A DNA stretch of 37,198 bases. It comes from Lachnospiraceae bacterium (GTDB lineage: Bacteria > Bacillota > Clostridia > Lachnospirales > Lachnospiraceae). This document shows positions 24,206-32,257 of the stretch, in pieces. The stretch lies in NCBI GenBank assembly GCA_022796475.1, contig JAAWIS010000030.1, positions 1 through 37,198 on the forward strand. Reading direction: 5' to 3'. The notes beneath the pieces were generated by a model, which was not told the DNA's origin, did not search any database, and worked only from the letters and a program-made list of their open reading frames with translations. The stretch's first letter is position 1; each line of letters opens with the position of its first letter. Position numbers and translations under genes: made by a program.

Positions 24206-26707
24206 ATGAAGATTTGCAGAAAAGCACAGAATATCTGTCAAAAAGACGGATACGTTTCTGTCATGACCAACTGTGTGGAACTGCGTATCTGGTTTCTGAC
24301 AGACCAGATCATCAGAATCCGGGCAGGATTTGACAAAGATTTTGAAGAGGCGTCTTACAGTTTGTCCATGACTGCCTGGGAAGATCGGATGGATAGCCTC
24401 ATGGAGCAGTATCGGAAGCGGGTGGAGCCGGCAGCGGCAGCTTTGACTGATTTAGGCGACAGAGCTGTTATTCAGGGAAACGAGCTGAAGGTGGTGGTAG
24501 AAAAAGAACCCTTCCGTATCGCCATTTACGACAAGGATAATACATTGCTCCATCGGGATATCCCGGACTTAGCTTACCAGGAAGACTCCAATCATAGAAG
24601 GATACATACCAGTGAGATTTCTCCTAGCGACTGCTTCTATGGATTTGGAGAAAAAACAGGAGAATGGAATAAGGCACAGAAGTATATGTGCATGAGTCCA
24701 AAAGACGCCATGGGATATAATCCCAAAGAAACCGATTCCCTGTATAAACATATTCCTTTCTATATTAAGCTGAATAAAGAAAGTAAAAAAGCAGCAGGGT
24801 ATTTTTATCACAACACGGCAGAATGTGATTTTGACATGGGACGGGAAAAAAGCAATTACTGGAGCATGCACAGCCGCTACCGTACAGATGCAGGAGATAT
24901 CGACCTGTTTTTTATCGCCGGCCCTGGTGTGCGGCAGGTAGTAGAGCGGTATACGGACCTGACAGGCAAGTCTGCCATGCTGCCGAAAACGGCTCTTGGA
25001 TATCTGGGTTCCTCCATGTATTATCCGGAACTTCCGGAAAACTGCGATGATGCTATTATTGAATTTATTGACACCACAATCGAAGAGGGCATCCCTGTAG
25101 ACGGTTTCCAGCTTTCCTCCGGTTATACCTCTCAGGAAACAGAAGAGGGATTAAAAAGATGCGTATTTACCTGGAATGAAAAGCGGTTCAAAGACCCAAA
25201 ACGTTTTTTTGCTGAGATGAAAAAACGAGGCATTACCGTTTCTCCCAATGTAAAGCCGGGAATCCTTCTTGCCCACCCAAGGCTTGAGGAGATGAAGGAA
25301 AAGGGCATTTTTGTAAAAGACAGCGAGAGCCAGGAGCCGGGAGTAGGAACCTGGTGGGGCGGTCCTGGAGTGTTTGTGGATTTTACAAAACCGGAGGCCA
25401 GGGCTGTATGGAAAGAAATGCTGAAGAAATCGGTGCTGGAAATGGGAACCAGTTCTGTGTGGAATGACAACTGTGAGTATGACAGCATGGTGGATAAAGA
25501 CTGCCGCTGCGATTTTGAAGGAAAAGGTATTACCATCGGTCAGGTGAAAGCAGCGATGTCCAATATTATGTGCCATGTGACTGCAGACGCCATCAGGGAA
25601 ACCTTTGGCAACATCCGTCCCTTTATCGTGTGCCGTTCCGGTCACGCGGGAATTCAGCGGTATGCCCAGACCTGGGCAGGAGATAACCTTACCTGCTGGG
25701 ATGCCTTAAAGTATAATATTGCAACTATTCTGGGGATGAGCCTTTCAGGTGTGGCAAACCAGGGATGTGATATCGGAGGTTTTTACGGACCGTCGCCAGA
25801 GGCAGAGCTGATGGTGCGGTGGGTGCAGAACGGTATTTTCCAGCCCAGATTTTCCGTCCATTCTGTTAACACAGATAACACGGTAACAGAGCCGTGGATG
25901 TACGGGTGCTATACTGGATATATTCGGGATGCTGTTAAGCTGCGCTACCGCCTGATTCCGTATCTGTACTCTTTGATGAACCGTGCCCATGAAACAGGAC
26001 TTCCTATTATGGAACCGATGTGCAGCGCGTTCCAGCAGGATATCCGGTGTTATGAGGAGGGGGTAGATTTTATGGTAGGCGACTCTCTTCTGGTAGCGAA
26101 TGTGGTGGAAAAAGGCGCTGTCACACGGAAGCTGTACCTTCCGGAAGGGCAAACGTTCTACGATTTCTACACAAGAAAAGCTTACATGGGAGGACAAACA
26201 ATAGAGATGGCGGTGGATCTGGGGAGTATCCCCATGTTTATTTCCAGCGGAGCCATTATCCCCATGGCACTGAACCAGACCAGCAATTTGGCTACAGAAC
26301 CGATTACAGGAATTAAGCTTTTGTGTGCTCCAGACTGTGACAGCCAGTTTACTCTTTATGAGGATGACGGAATTACCACGGATTATGAAAATGGTCAGTA
26401 TCTGAAAACCCATATTCAGGTAAAAGCCGGTGAGAAGACGGTACTGTCCTTTAAGCAGGAAGGCGCTTATGAAACAGCGGTGGAACAGATGTACATTGAT
26501 GCGGTTCACAGGGAGAAAGCGCCCTTCTGGGTGATGGCAGACGGAAAAACTCTGCCCCATTTCCTCCATCGAAAGAAATTTGAGGCTGCCAGCGAAGGGT
26601 GGTATTACAGCCAGACGCTGAAATCTGTCCAGATAAAATACTCCAACCCCAAGAAAGATTATGATCTGGTGATTTCTTTTGAACAGTTTGACATGATTGG
26701 AATGTGA
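24206..26707 (+). CDS. GH31 glycoside hydrolase (alpha-glucosidase/xylosidase-like), intracellular
   Basis: The 833-residue protein has the GH31 plan: N-terminal beta domain, CFYGFGEKTGEW substrate block, and a TIM barrel with GFQLSSGYTS. The putative nucleophile is Asp421 in SVWNDNCEY and the acid/base Asp493 in WAGDNLTCWDALK; C-terminal beta domains include ALNQTSNLATEP and LYEDDGITTDY. There is no signal peptide, so it acts on imported material. I chose the ATG at 24206, eight bases after AGGAGG; the frame extends to 24155 without one. Substrate (alpha-glucoside, alpha-xyloside or other) cannot be fixed. It heads an operon with the TRAP transporter (dctP-type gene 23 bases later) and a second esterase, which is not a common GH31 setting. 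Confidence 0.9.
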   Translation: MKICRKAQNICQKDGYVSVMTNCVELRIWFLTDQIIRIRAGFDKDFEEASYSLSMTAWEDRMDSLMEQYRKRVEPAAAALTDLGDRAVIQGNELKVVVEKEPFRIAIYDKDNTLLHRDIPDLAYQEDSNHRRIHTSEISPSDCFYGFGEKTGEWNKAQKYMCMSPKDAMGYNPKETDSLYKHIPFYIKLNKESKKAAGYFYHNTAECDFDMGREKSNYWSMHSRYRTDAGDIDLFFIAGPGVRQVVERYTDLTGKSAMLPKTALGYLGSSMYYPELPENCDDAIIEFIDTTIEEGIPVDGFQLSSGYTSQETEEGLKRCVFTWNEKRFKDPKRFFAEMKKRGITVSPNVKPGILLAHPRLEEMKEKGIFVKDSESQEPGVGTWWGGPGVFVDFTKPEARAVWKEMLKKSVLEMGTSSVWNDNCEYDSMVDKDCRCDFEGKGITIGQVKAAMSNIMCHVTADAIRETFGNIRPFIVCRSGHAGIQRYAQTWAGDNLTCWDALKYNIATILGMSLSGVANQGCDIGGFYGPSPEAELMVRWVQNGIFQPRFSVHSVNTDNTVTEPWMYGCYTGYIRDAVKLRYRLIPYLYSLMNRAHETGLPIMEPMCSAFQQDIRCYEEGVDFMVGDSLLVANVVEKGAVTRKLYLPEGQTFYDFYTRKAYMGGQTIEMAVDLGSIPMFISSGAIIPMALNQTSNLATEPITGIKLLCAPDCDSQFTLYEDDGITTDYENGQYLKTHIQVKAGEKTVLSFKQEGAYETAVEQMYIDAVHREKAPFWVMADGKTLPHFLHRKKFEAASEGWYYSQTLKSVQIKYSNPKKDYDLVISFEQFDMIGM

Positions 26708-26730
26708 TAACGGAAAGGAGAAGCTACTTT

Positions 26731-27753
26731 ATGAAAAAGATAATAAGTCTGCTGACCGGGACAGTACTGGCTGCGGCTTTGCTGACCGGGTGCGCCGGAA
26801 GCGGAGCTGTCAACAGCGGGGAGGCGACGGCGGAAAATCCACTTCAGTTGAATCTGGCTCACAACCTGGCGGAGGGGCATATCACATCCATTGCCCTTCA
26901 GCAGTTTGCGGACAAGGTGGCAGAGAAAAGCAATGGACGGATCACCATAAAAATTTTCCCCAACGGAACGCTTGGATCGGAAACAGAAGTGCTGGAACAG
27001 TTAATGGCCGGCGTAGTGGATATGACCCGTGTGTCAGCGCCTGGTCTGGCAACCTACAATGAGGGATATCACGCATTTGGCCTTCCCTACATATTTGATG
27101 ACAATGAAAATTATTACACGGTTATGGGCTCTGACCAAATGGGAGATTTTTTCCGCTCCAGCCAGCCAGACGGGTTTGTCACACTGACCTATTACACATC
27201 AGGTTCCCGATCCTTTTATACCATTAACAGACCTGTCAGGAAACCAGAAGACTTAAAGGGCCTGAAAGTCCGGGTGCAGGATATGAAATCTCAGACAGAC
27301 ATGATGAAAGCCTTGGGCGGGACTCCTGTAGCTATGGCCATGGGAGATGTGTACACAGCGTTGCAGACCGGAATTATAGACGGAACGGAAAACAACGAAA
27401 CAGCCCTGACCACAGGTATGCATGGGGAAATCTGCAAATTTTATTCGGTGGATCAGCACACTATGATTCCTGATGTACTGGTAATTGCCACTTCTTCCTG
27501 GAACAGCCTGTCGCCGGAAGATCAGCAGATTTTGATCGAAGCGGCAAAAGAGTCCACAGAGAACCATATTTACGAATGGGAGAAAGCCATCGATGAGGCG
27601 GTGGAAACAGCTTCCAGCCAGATGGGCGTTGAATTTATTGAAGATGTGGACAAGGAGGCATTCCGTCAGGCCACTGCCGGGATGATCGGCGAATACCGGA
27701 CCCAGTATCCTAAAGTAGGAGAGGTGCTGGATATTATTAATTCTGTGGAATAG
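26731..27753 (+). CDS. TRAP transporter solute-binding lipoprotein (DctP family)
   Basis: Extracytoplasmic receptor of a tripartite ATP-independent periplasmic-type transporter. The 340-residue protein starts MKKIISLLTGTVLAAALLTG with lipobox Cys21, fitting a Gram-positive host where the receptor must be tethered. DctP signatures include the conserved Arg181 in LKGLKVRVQDM, which in the family pairs with the substrate carboxylate, ALQTGIIDGTENNE, and FGLPYIFDD. So the ligand should carry a carboxylate (or similar anion), for example a uronic, aldonic or aromatic acid. Start chosen at 26731 after GGAAAGGAG; an in-frame ATG at 26704 overlaps the GH31 stop. DctQ follows after 10 bases. Confidence 0.92.
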   Translation: MKKIISLLTGTVLAAALLTGCAGSGAVNSGEATAENPLQLNLAHNLAEGHITSIALQQFADKVAEKSNGRITIKIFPNGTLGSETEVLEQLMAGVVDMTRVSAPGLATYNEGYHAFGLPYIFDDNENYYTVMGSDQMGDFFRSSQPDGFVTLTYYTSGSRSFYTINRPVRKPEDLKGLKVRVQDMKSQTDMMKALGGTPVAMAMGDVYTALQTGIIDGTENNETALTTGMHGEICKFYSVDQHTMIPDVLVIATSSWNSLSPEDQQILIEAAKESTENHIYEWEKAIDEAVETASSQMGVEFIEDVDKEAFRQATAGMIGEYRTQYPKVGEVLDIINSVE

Positions 27754-27763
27754 GAGGAACACA

Positions 27764-28261
27764 ATGGAAGGGTTATTTACCAAGATGAAACGGGGAATGA
27801 ATCAACTGCTGTCCTGGATTGCCGCCGCGCTGCTTATCACCATGACAGCCCTGGTTATTTACCAGGTTTTTACCCGCTATGTACTTAACAGCCCCAGCGA
27901 CTTTACAGAAGAAATTGTCCGTTATCTTTTGATCTGGACCGGTTTTATCGGGGCGGCTTACGGATTCAGTACCAGACAGCACATGGCTCTTATGATGGTG
28001 CCCAATAAATTAACAGCAGAGAGGAAAAAGATTTTGATGATTGCCATCGACACGTTGGTGTTTGCTTTTGCCCTGCTGATTCTGACGATGGGAGGAACCA
28101 GGCTGGCTATCAGTGCGAAAAAAGAATTTTCATCTCTTTTAGGAATTCCGAGAAGTCTGGTGTACAGCATGGCTCCTGTTTCCGGGGTATTTATTATGGT
28201 TGCTCAGGTTATTAATATCTGGGAAGATGCCACAGGAATTACCATAAAGGAGGGGAATTAA
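27764..28261 (+). CDS. TRAP transporter small permease (DctQ family)
   Basis: A 165-residue protein with four hydrophobic segments, starting with LLSWIAAALLITMTALVIYQ, and the family pattern FTEEIVRYLLIWTGFIGAAYG followed by the RQHMAL motif. It is the small membrane subunit that assembles with DctM to drive sodium-coupled uptake of the ligand delivered by DctP. AGGAGG lies just before the ATG. It is only 10 bases after the receptor gene and 2 bases before the large permease gene, so the three are translated together. Confidence 0.92.
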   Translation: MEGLFTKMKRGMNQLLSWIAAALLITMTALVIYQVFTRYVLNSPSDFTEEIVRYLLIWTGFIGAAYGFSTRQHMALMMVPNKLTAERKKILMIAIDTLVFAFALLILTMGGTRLAISAKKEFSSLLGIPRSLVYSMAPVSGVFIMVAQVINIWEDATGITIKEGN

Positions 28262-28263
28262 GT

Positions 28264-29565
28264 ATGAATATAGCGTTAACAGCTCTTGTATTATTCGGTG
28301 TTTTTGCGGTTTTGCTGATATTAGGCTGTCCCATTTCCATTGGTATCGCGATCTCATCTATCGCCACTACTCTTGTGAATTTACCTTGGGATCAGACAAG
28401 CTTTATCGTGATGCAGAAAATGAACAGTGGTGTGGAAAGTTTTTCATTGCTGGCAGTGCCCCTGTTTATTCTGGCGGGAAATATCATGAACAACGGCGGT
28501 ATTGCCAGAAGGCTGATTCGTTTTGCCCAGCTTTTGTCAGGAAGAATTCCCGGCTCTCTGGCTCATACGAATGTGCTGGCCAACATGTTTTTTGGAGCGC
28601 TGTCTGGCTCTGCGGTAGCGGCAGCTTCCGCTATCGGCGGCATCATGGCGCCGATGGAGGAAGAAGAAGGGTATGACCCGGCTTTTTCCACCTGCGTCAA
28701 CATTGCATCTGCTCCCACAGGCCTTTTGATTCCGCCTACCAGCGCGTTTATTGTGTATTCCACAGTAGCCGGAGGCGTGTCTGTATCAGCCTTGTTTATG
28801 GCCGGCTATATTCCGGGAATATTGATGGGGCTCTGTACCATGGTGATCGCATATTTTTATGCAAAGAAGCATAACTATCCCTTGTGTCCAAAGGTTTCCA
28901 GGTCTGAGGCAGTGAAGATTACACTGGAAGCCCTCCCCAGCCTTCTGCTGATTGTTATTATTATCGGCGGTATTGTTGGAGGCATTTTTACGGCAACAGA
29001 AGGAGCAGGAATTTGCGTGCTGTACTGCCTGATCCTATCTCTGTTTTACCGCTCCATTAATATGAAAAGTTTTCTGAAGATTTTGCTGAACAGCGCGGCT
29101 ACCAGCGGTATTATCCTGTTTTTGATTTCCGCATCTTCCGCCATGTCCTGGGTTATGGCGTATACGGGGATTCCGGCAGCAATCAGCAATGCTATTATGC
29201 TAGTTTCTTCCAATAAGTTCGTAATTTTATTTTTGATGAATGTGGTGCTGCTGGTTGTTGGAATGTTTTTGGATATTACTCCGGCCTGCTTGATTTTTAC
29301 ACCTATTTTCCTTCCGATTGTCCAGAGCCTTGGGATGGATCTGGTGCAGTTTGGCGTGGTGCTTACCTTTAATATGTGTCTGGGAACCATGACTCCTCCG
29401 GTAGGATCAGTGCTGTTTGTTGCCTGCGGCATCAGCAAAGTGGCCATAGAAGATGTAGTGAAACCTCTTCTGCCTTATGTGGGAGCACTAGTGATTTTGC
29501 TTTTGCTGGTTACTTACGTTCCGGCCATTTCCATGGCCCTGCCTAGATTGATGGGATTGGCATAA
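28264..29565 (+). CDS. TRAP transporter large permease (DctM family)
   Basis: The 433-residue transport subunit has about a dozen membrane segments and family motifs: LFILAGNIMNNGGIARRLI near the N-terminus, FGALSGSAVAAASAIGGIM, PTGLLIPPTSAFIVYS and near the C-terminus NMCLGTMTPPVGSVLFVAC. The PP-containing hairpins and Ser/Gly-rich re-entrant loops correspond to the sodium and substrate sites of the fold. GGAGGGG precedes the ATG. The full P, Q and M set is intact with no sign of decay. Confidence 0.94.
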   Translation: MNIALTALVLFGVFAVLLILGCPISIGIAISSIATTLVNLPWDQTSFIVMQKMNSGVESFSLLAVPLFILAGNIMNNGGIARRLIRFAQLLSGRIPGSLAHTNVLANMFFGALSGSAVAAASAIGGIMAPMEEEEGYDPAFSTCVNIASAPTGLLIPPTSAFIVYSTVAGGVSVSALFMAGYIPGILMGLCTMVIAYFYAKKHNYPLCPKVSRSEAVKITLEALPSLLLIVIIIGGIVGGIFTATEGAGICVLYCLILSLFYRSINMKSFLKILLNSAATSGIILFLISASSAMSWVMAYTGIPAAISNAIMLVSSNKFVILFLMNVVLLVVGMFLDITPACLIFTPIFLPIVQSLGMDLVQFGVVLTFNMCLGTMTPPVGSVLFVACGISKVAIEDVVKPLLPYVGALVILLLLVTYVPAISMALPRLMGLA

Positions 29566-29568
29566 GGT

Positions 29569-30585
29569 ATGAAGATTGAAAAGGATATGACCATAGGTCA
29601 GATTTGCGGGATGAAAGAGTTTTTCCCTTTAAGCCAGTATTTTTTTACAAAGATGACAGACGATGTGTGGGGAAATTCTCTGGAGCACTACGGATTTGAA
29701 AAGTGCAATTTGAAAGAGGCTCTGGAGCGGATAGAAGAGCTGGCAGCCTGGGAGCGAGAGCGGGGAGATATCATTTTTGATCTTTACAGCCAGGAAGAAA
29801 GAAAAAGGGAAACGGACAAAAGGGAAGTTAAGCTGATTCGTATGCCAGGGAAAGAAGAAAGGCCCTATGTGCTGATCTGCCCCGGAGGAGCCTATGCCAG
29901 GGCCTGGGGACTTATTGAGGGGTTAGCTGTAGGAGCCAGGCTGAACCGGCTGGGTTATGGAGCCTTTGTCTTGTTTTACAGAACCAGGCAGAATGGGCCT
30001 TTTTGGCCGCCGCTGATGCCGGGGCCTATGGAAGATTTATCCAGGGCGTTATCCTTTATTGAGGAGAATGAAGAAAGATTTAAGGTGAAAAAAGAAGGAT
30101 ATGCCTTGGCCGGATTTTCGGCAGGAGGACATCTGGCCGCTCAGTGGGGAAGCGTGAATCACGGATGGCGGATTTACGGACAACGGCCCCCTAAAGCTTT
30201 GTTTTTGGGGTATCCCAGCATTTCTACAGATGTATTTTATGACAGACTGAAAGAGATGACCGGAGAGGCAAAGGAATCGGCTGTTAAGTATCTGTCCAGA
30301 TTAAAAGGGGAAGATTTCACAAGAGAAAATCTTCAGGAGTTCAGCGTGGAGTATCACATGGATGAGAAATATCCGCCAGTGTATCTGACAGCTTTTGAAG
30401 ATGATCCTGCTGTGCCAGCAGCCAGCAGCCAGATTTTGCTTAATAGGCTGAAAGAACTGGAAATTCCTTACAAAACGAAGATCGGAATCACAGGAGGACA
30501 CAGCTTTGGAGTAGGCGATGGGACTGAAGCAGACGGGTGGCTCCAGGAGGCTGTGGAATTCTGGAATGGACTGACCGGCAGCTAA
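29569..30585 (+). CDS. Alpha/beta-hydrolase esterase with an extra N-terminal helical domain
   Basis: The 338-residue intracellular protein has a C-terminal esterase fold (about 85-335) of the acetyl-xylan-esterase/BD-FAE-like type: oxyanion-hole CPGGAY (104-109), nucleophile Ser184 in AGFSAGGHLA, acid Asp278 or 279 in FEDDPAVP, and base His311 in GGHSFG. The first 75 or so residues are extra; MTIGQICGMKEFFP vaguely resembles the DUF1858 start, but this is weak. The gene starts 3 bases after dctM with a poor ribosome site (AAGG), implying translational coupling. With the other esterase it points to an ester-decorated substrate. The stop lies in the loop of a hairpin shared with the araC-type gene. 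Confidence 0.82.
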   Translation: MKIEKDMTIGQICGMKEFFPLSQYFFTKMTDDVWGNSLEHYGFEKCNLKEALERIEELAAWERERGDIIFDLYSQEERKRETDKREVKLIRMPGKEERPYVLICPGGAYARAWGLIEGLAVGARLNRLGYGAFVLFYRTRQNGPFWPPLMPGPMEDLSRALSFIEENEERFKVKKEGYALAGFSAGGHLAAQWGSVNHGWRIYGQRPPKALFLGYPSISTDVFYDRLKEMTGEAKESAVKYLSRLKGEDFTRENLQEFSVEYHMDEKYPPVYLTAFEDDPAVPAASSQILLNRLKELEIPYKTKIGITGGHSFGVGDGTEADGWLQEAVEFWNGLTGS

Positions 30586-30598
30586 GAGCCGCCGGTCA
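30572..30598. terminator. Hairpin at the convergent esterase/AraC junction
   Basis: TGACCGGC (30572-30579) pairs with GCCGGTCA (30591-30598), an 8-bp perfect stem whose loop contains the esterase stop codon. No real T run follows on either strand, so it is a weak terminator or a pause structure. The two genes end only 18 bases apart. Confidence 0.4.
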
Positions 30599-30603
30599 AA
30601 AGT

Positions 30604-31449
30604 TCAATTGATAAATTGACGATGTTCAGCCAGCTCCGCCCTCCGTTTGGAAGAAAGCTTTCTGGTCTGGGAAGGGGATTGACCGGTAATGGATTTATAA
30701 ATCCGATTTAAATGGGTAACATTGGAAAATCCTACCGTTTTGCTGATTTCCGTGATGCTCTGGTCCGTTTCCTGAAAAAGCCTTTGGGCGTGACAGATCC
30801 GCAAGCTGTTTAAGTACTGAACAATGGTGGAGCTGGTATGTTTTTTGAATTCACGGCACAAATAATAGGGACTCAGATAAAAGCGGGAAGATAATTCCTC
30901 CAGAGTTATGGCATTGGTGTAGTTTTCATTGAGGTAACGGATGATCTGGTTGATACGGGTTTCTTTTTCCGGTTTGGCTGTGTTGTGAGAGCAGCGGATC
31001 AGGGTGATCAGAAGCTGATTCAGAAGCAGATACATGGATTCTTCCGAATAGGTATCATCTGTTTCCTGATTTTTTAGGATCCACCACAGGATGGTATGAA
31101 CTTCCCGTTTTTCGTCGGCCTTGTACACATGAACGCAGTTTCCCAATACATCCATAGCGCCAGGAACCGCCATCATTTCTTTGGTGTAATACAAAATTAA
31201 TCTTTTAAAAGAGATATCGCTGTCACCATAAGAATAGTGCATGGTATATGGCGGAAACAGGATAAATTCTCCAGGCTGGAGGAGGTACAACGTGTCGCCG
31301 GCCATGTGATAGCGCTGGCCGGATTCCAGAAAGTACAGTTCAAAATATTCGTGATAGTGGGATTTGACCATATTGTCATTTACACCTTGTATCCGCTCCA
31401 TGGCAATCTGATTTCCCTGTTCCATCTTTATGCCCGCTTGATCGATCAT
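30604..31449 (-). CDS. AraC-family transcriptional regulator of the GH31/TRAP locus
   Basis: The 281-residue protein has a cupin-type sensor domain (about 1-150: HYHEYFELYFLESGQRYHM, LLQPGEFILFPPYTMHY) and a C-terminal pair of helix-turn-helix motifs (about 165-275: ITLEELSSRFYLSPYYLCRE and SITEISKTVGFSNVTHLNRI). The His-rich cupin face is the usual ligand pocket for sugars or related compounds. It converges on the operon, so it is a local regulator; the half-site pairs at 23678-23720 and 24041-24084 are its likely targets. GAGGG lies seven bases before the ATG at 31449. Confidence 0.93.
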   Translation of the reverse strand: MIDQAGIKMEQGNQIAMERIQGVNDNMVKSHYHEYFELYFLESGQRYHMAGDTLYLLQPGEFILFPPYTMHYSYGDSDISFKRLILYYTKEMMAVPGAMDVLGNCVHVYKADEKREVHTILWWILKNQETDDTYSEESMYLLLNQLLITLIRCSHNTAKPEKETRINQIIRYLNENYTNAITLEELSSRFYLSPYYLCREFKKHTSSTIVQYLNSLRICHAQRLFQETDQSITEISKTVGFSNVTHLNRIYKSITGQSPSQTRKLSSKRRAELAEHRQFIN

Positions 31450-31490
31450 AGATATGCCCTCGCTGTTGATAATGCTTTGAATTGACTTTT

Positions 31491-31520
31491 AGTATACCAC
31501 AGGAAGGCAGATCCTGTAAA
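31491..31520 (-). promoter_or_regulatory. Promoter for the AraC-family gene
   Basis: On the minus strand TTTACA (31520-31515), 18-base spacer, TATACT (31496-31491). Predicted start near 31484, giving a 35-base leader. No TTGCTCT site is nearby, so the regulator seems not to control itself through that motif. Confidence 0.55.
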
Positions 31521-31560
31521 CGAATAAGTTATCCAACTAAAACAATGCATCTGTCAGAAT

Positions 31561-31835
31561 GCTACTGTTCACAGGTACTCTGTGAACGTACCCGCATATG
31601 CCCATTTAAAATCGCCTGGCGGCGATGGGGCATATGCTTTGTCACTATAACTGTACTGGCTCATGACGAATCAGCGTGGTGATTCGTCATGGTGTAAACA
31701 GTAACGTCAGAATCATTGAGTTACTTTTTATCTAATGTTATGATCTGCCCTGCAGATCGGGGGTTCATAACATGTTGTTAGAGTGAAACGGGCAAATATC
31801 CTTTTGCAGGCCTGCAGGAGAATGTTTGCCCGTTT
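31561..31835. other. Noncoding array of five perfect hairpins
   Basis: In order: GTTCACAG/CTGTGAAC (31567-31587); GCATATGCCC/GGGCATATGC (31594-31637) containing an inner ATCGCC/GGCGAT; CATGACGAATCA/TGATTCGTCATG, 12 bp (31662-31691); ATGTTATGA/TCATAACAT (31735-31773) with inner TCTGC/GCAGA; and AAACGGGCAAA/TTTGCCCGTTT (31786-31835) around the palindrome TGCAGGCCTGCA. TACTGTT (31563-31569) can pair with AACAGTA (31697-31703), enclosing the first three as a multibranched fold. It may be a structured RNA or a compound MITE-type repeat. It lies between the AraC promoter and the surface-protein gene. A short minus-strand frame (31728-31919) runs through it but is not convincing. Confidence 0.6.
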
Positions 31836-31945
31836 GATATTGGCATCATGATCTCCTTGTCCACTGAGGGCATTATATCTGTAAGAAAAAACTTTTTGAG
31901 GATTATGCAATATTGACAATAAAACATGGCAATAACTGGATATTT

Positions 31946-31973
31946 TTGCCTAAATTCCTAAGAGTTTTATGAT
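31946..31973 (+). promoter_or_regulatory. Possible promoter for the surface-protein gene
   Basis: TTGCCT (31946-31951), 16-base spacer, TATGAT (31968-31973). Predicted start near 31980, giving a leader of about 280 bases. A TTGACA at 31913-31918 lacks a matching -10. Confidence 0.35.
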
Positions 31974-32095
31974 GATACATTATTTTTCCGTTCTTCGTGA
32001 CGATAATTAAAGATATAAGTTTATTTGCCATAATTTAGGAAGGTTGGTTATCCTGGTTTTCTAATCGTTATTTTTTGGGAAGCTGTTTTTATGAT

Positions 32096-32140
32096 TCTGA
32101 GTATGCTTTTTGCTCAGATAAGTTTCATGAGAATGAAACT
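32096..32140 (+). other. Two small hairpins in the surface-protein leader
   Basis: TCTGAG/CTCAGA (32096-32118) and AGTTTCAT/ATGAAACT (32121-32140, 8 bp perfect, 4-base loop) stand side by side in the predicted leader, about 120 bases before the start. They could stabilise or regulate the long mRNA. Confidence 0.4.
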
Positions 32141-32257
32141 GGATAACAATGAACTGGCTTTTGGAATCAATATGATGCATAGCTTTGAACCTGTCTGTAA
32201 ATCAGAGCATGTTCATAAAAGTTTCGGAAGTACGAAATGAAAAGGAGGGAAGTTTGC

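Noticed and set aside
24206-26707. Assignment of the GH31 enzyme as a sulfoquinovosidase because of the anionic-substrate transporter
   Set aside because: I could not see the diagnostic substrate-binding pattern of that subgroup, and no sulfoglycolysis genes are present.
31728-31919. 63-codon minus-strand frame through the hairpin array, possibly a transposase remnant
   Set aside because: Much of it translates perfect palindromes, it lacks a ribosome site, and I recognise no family; a transposase remnant is conceivable but not supported.
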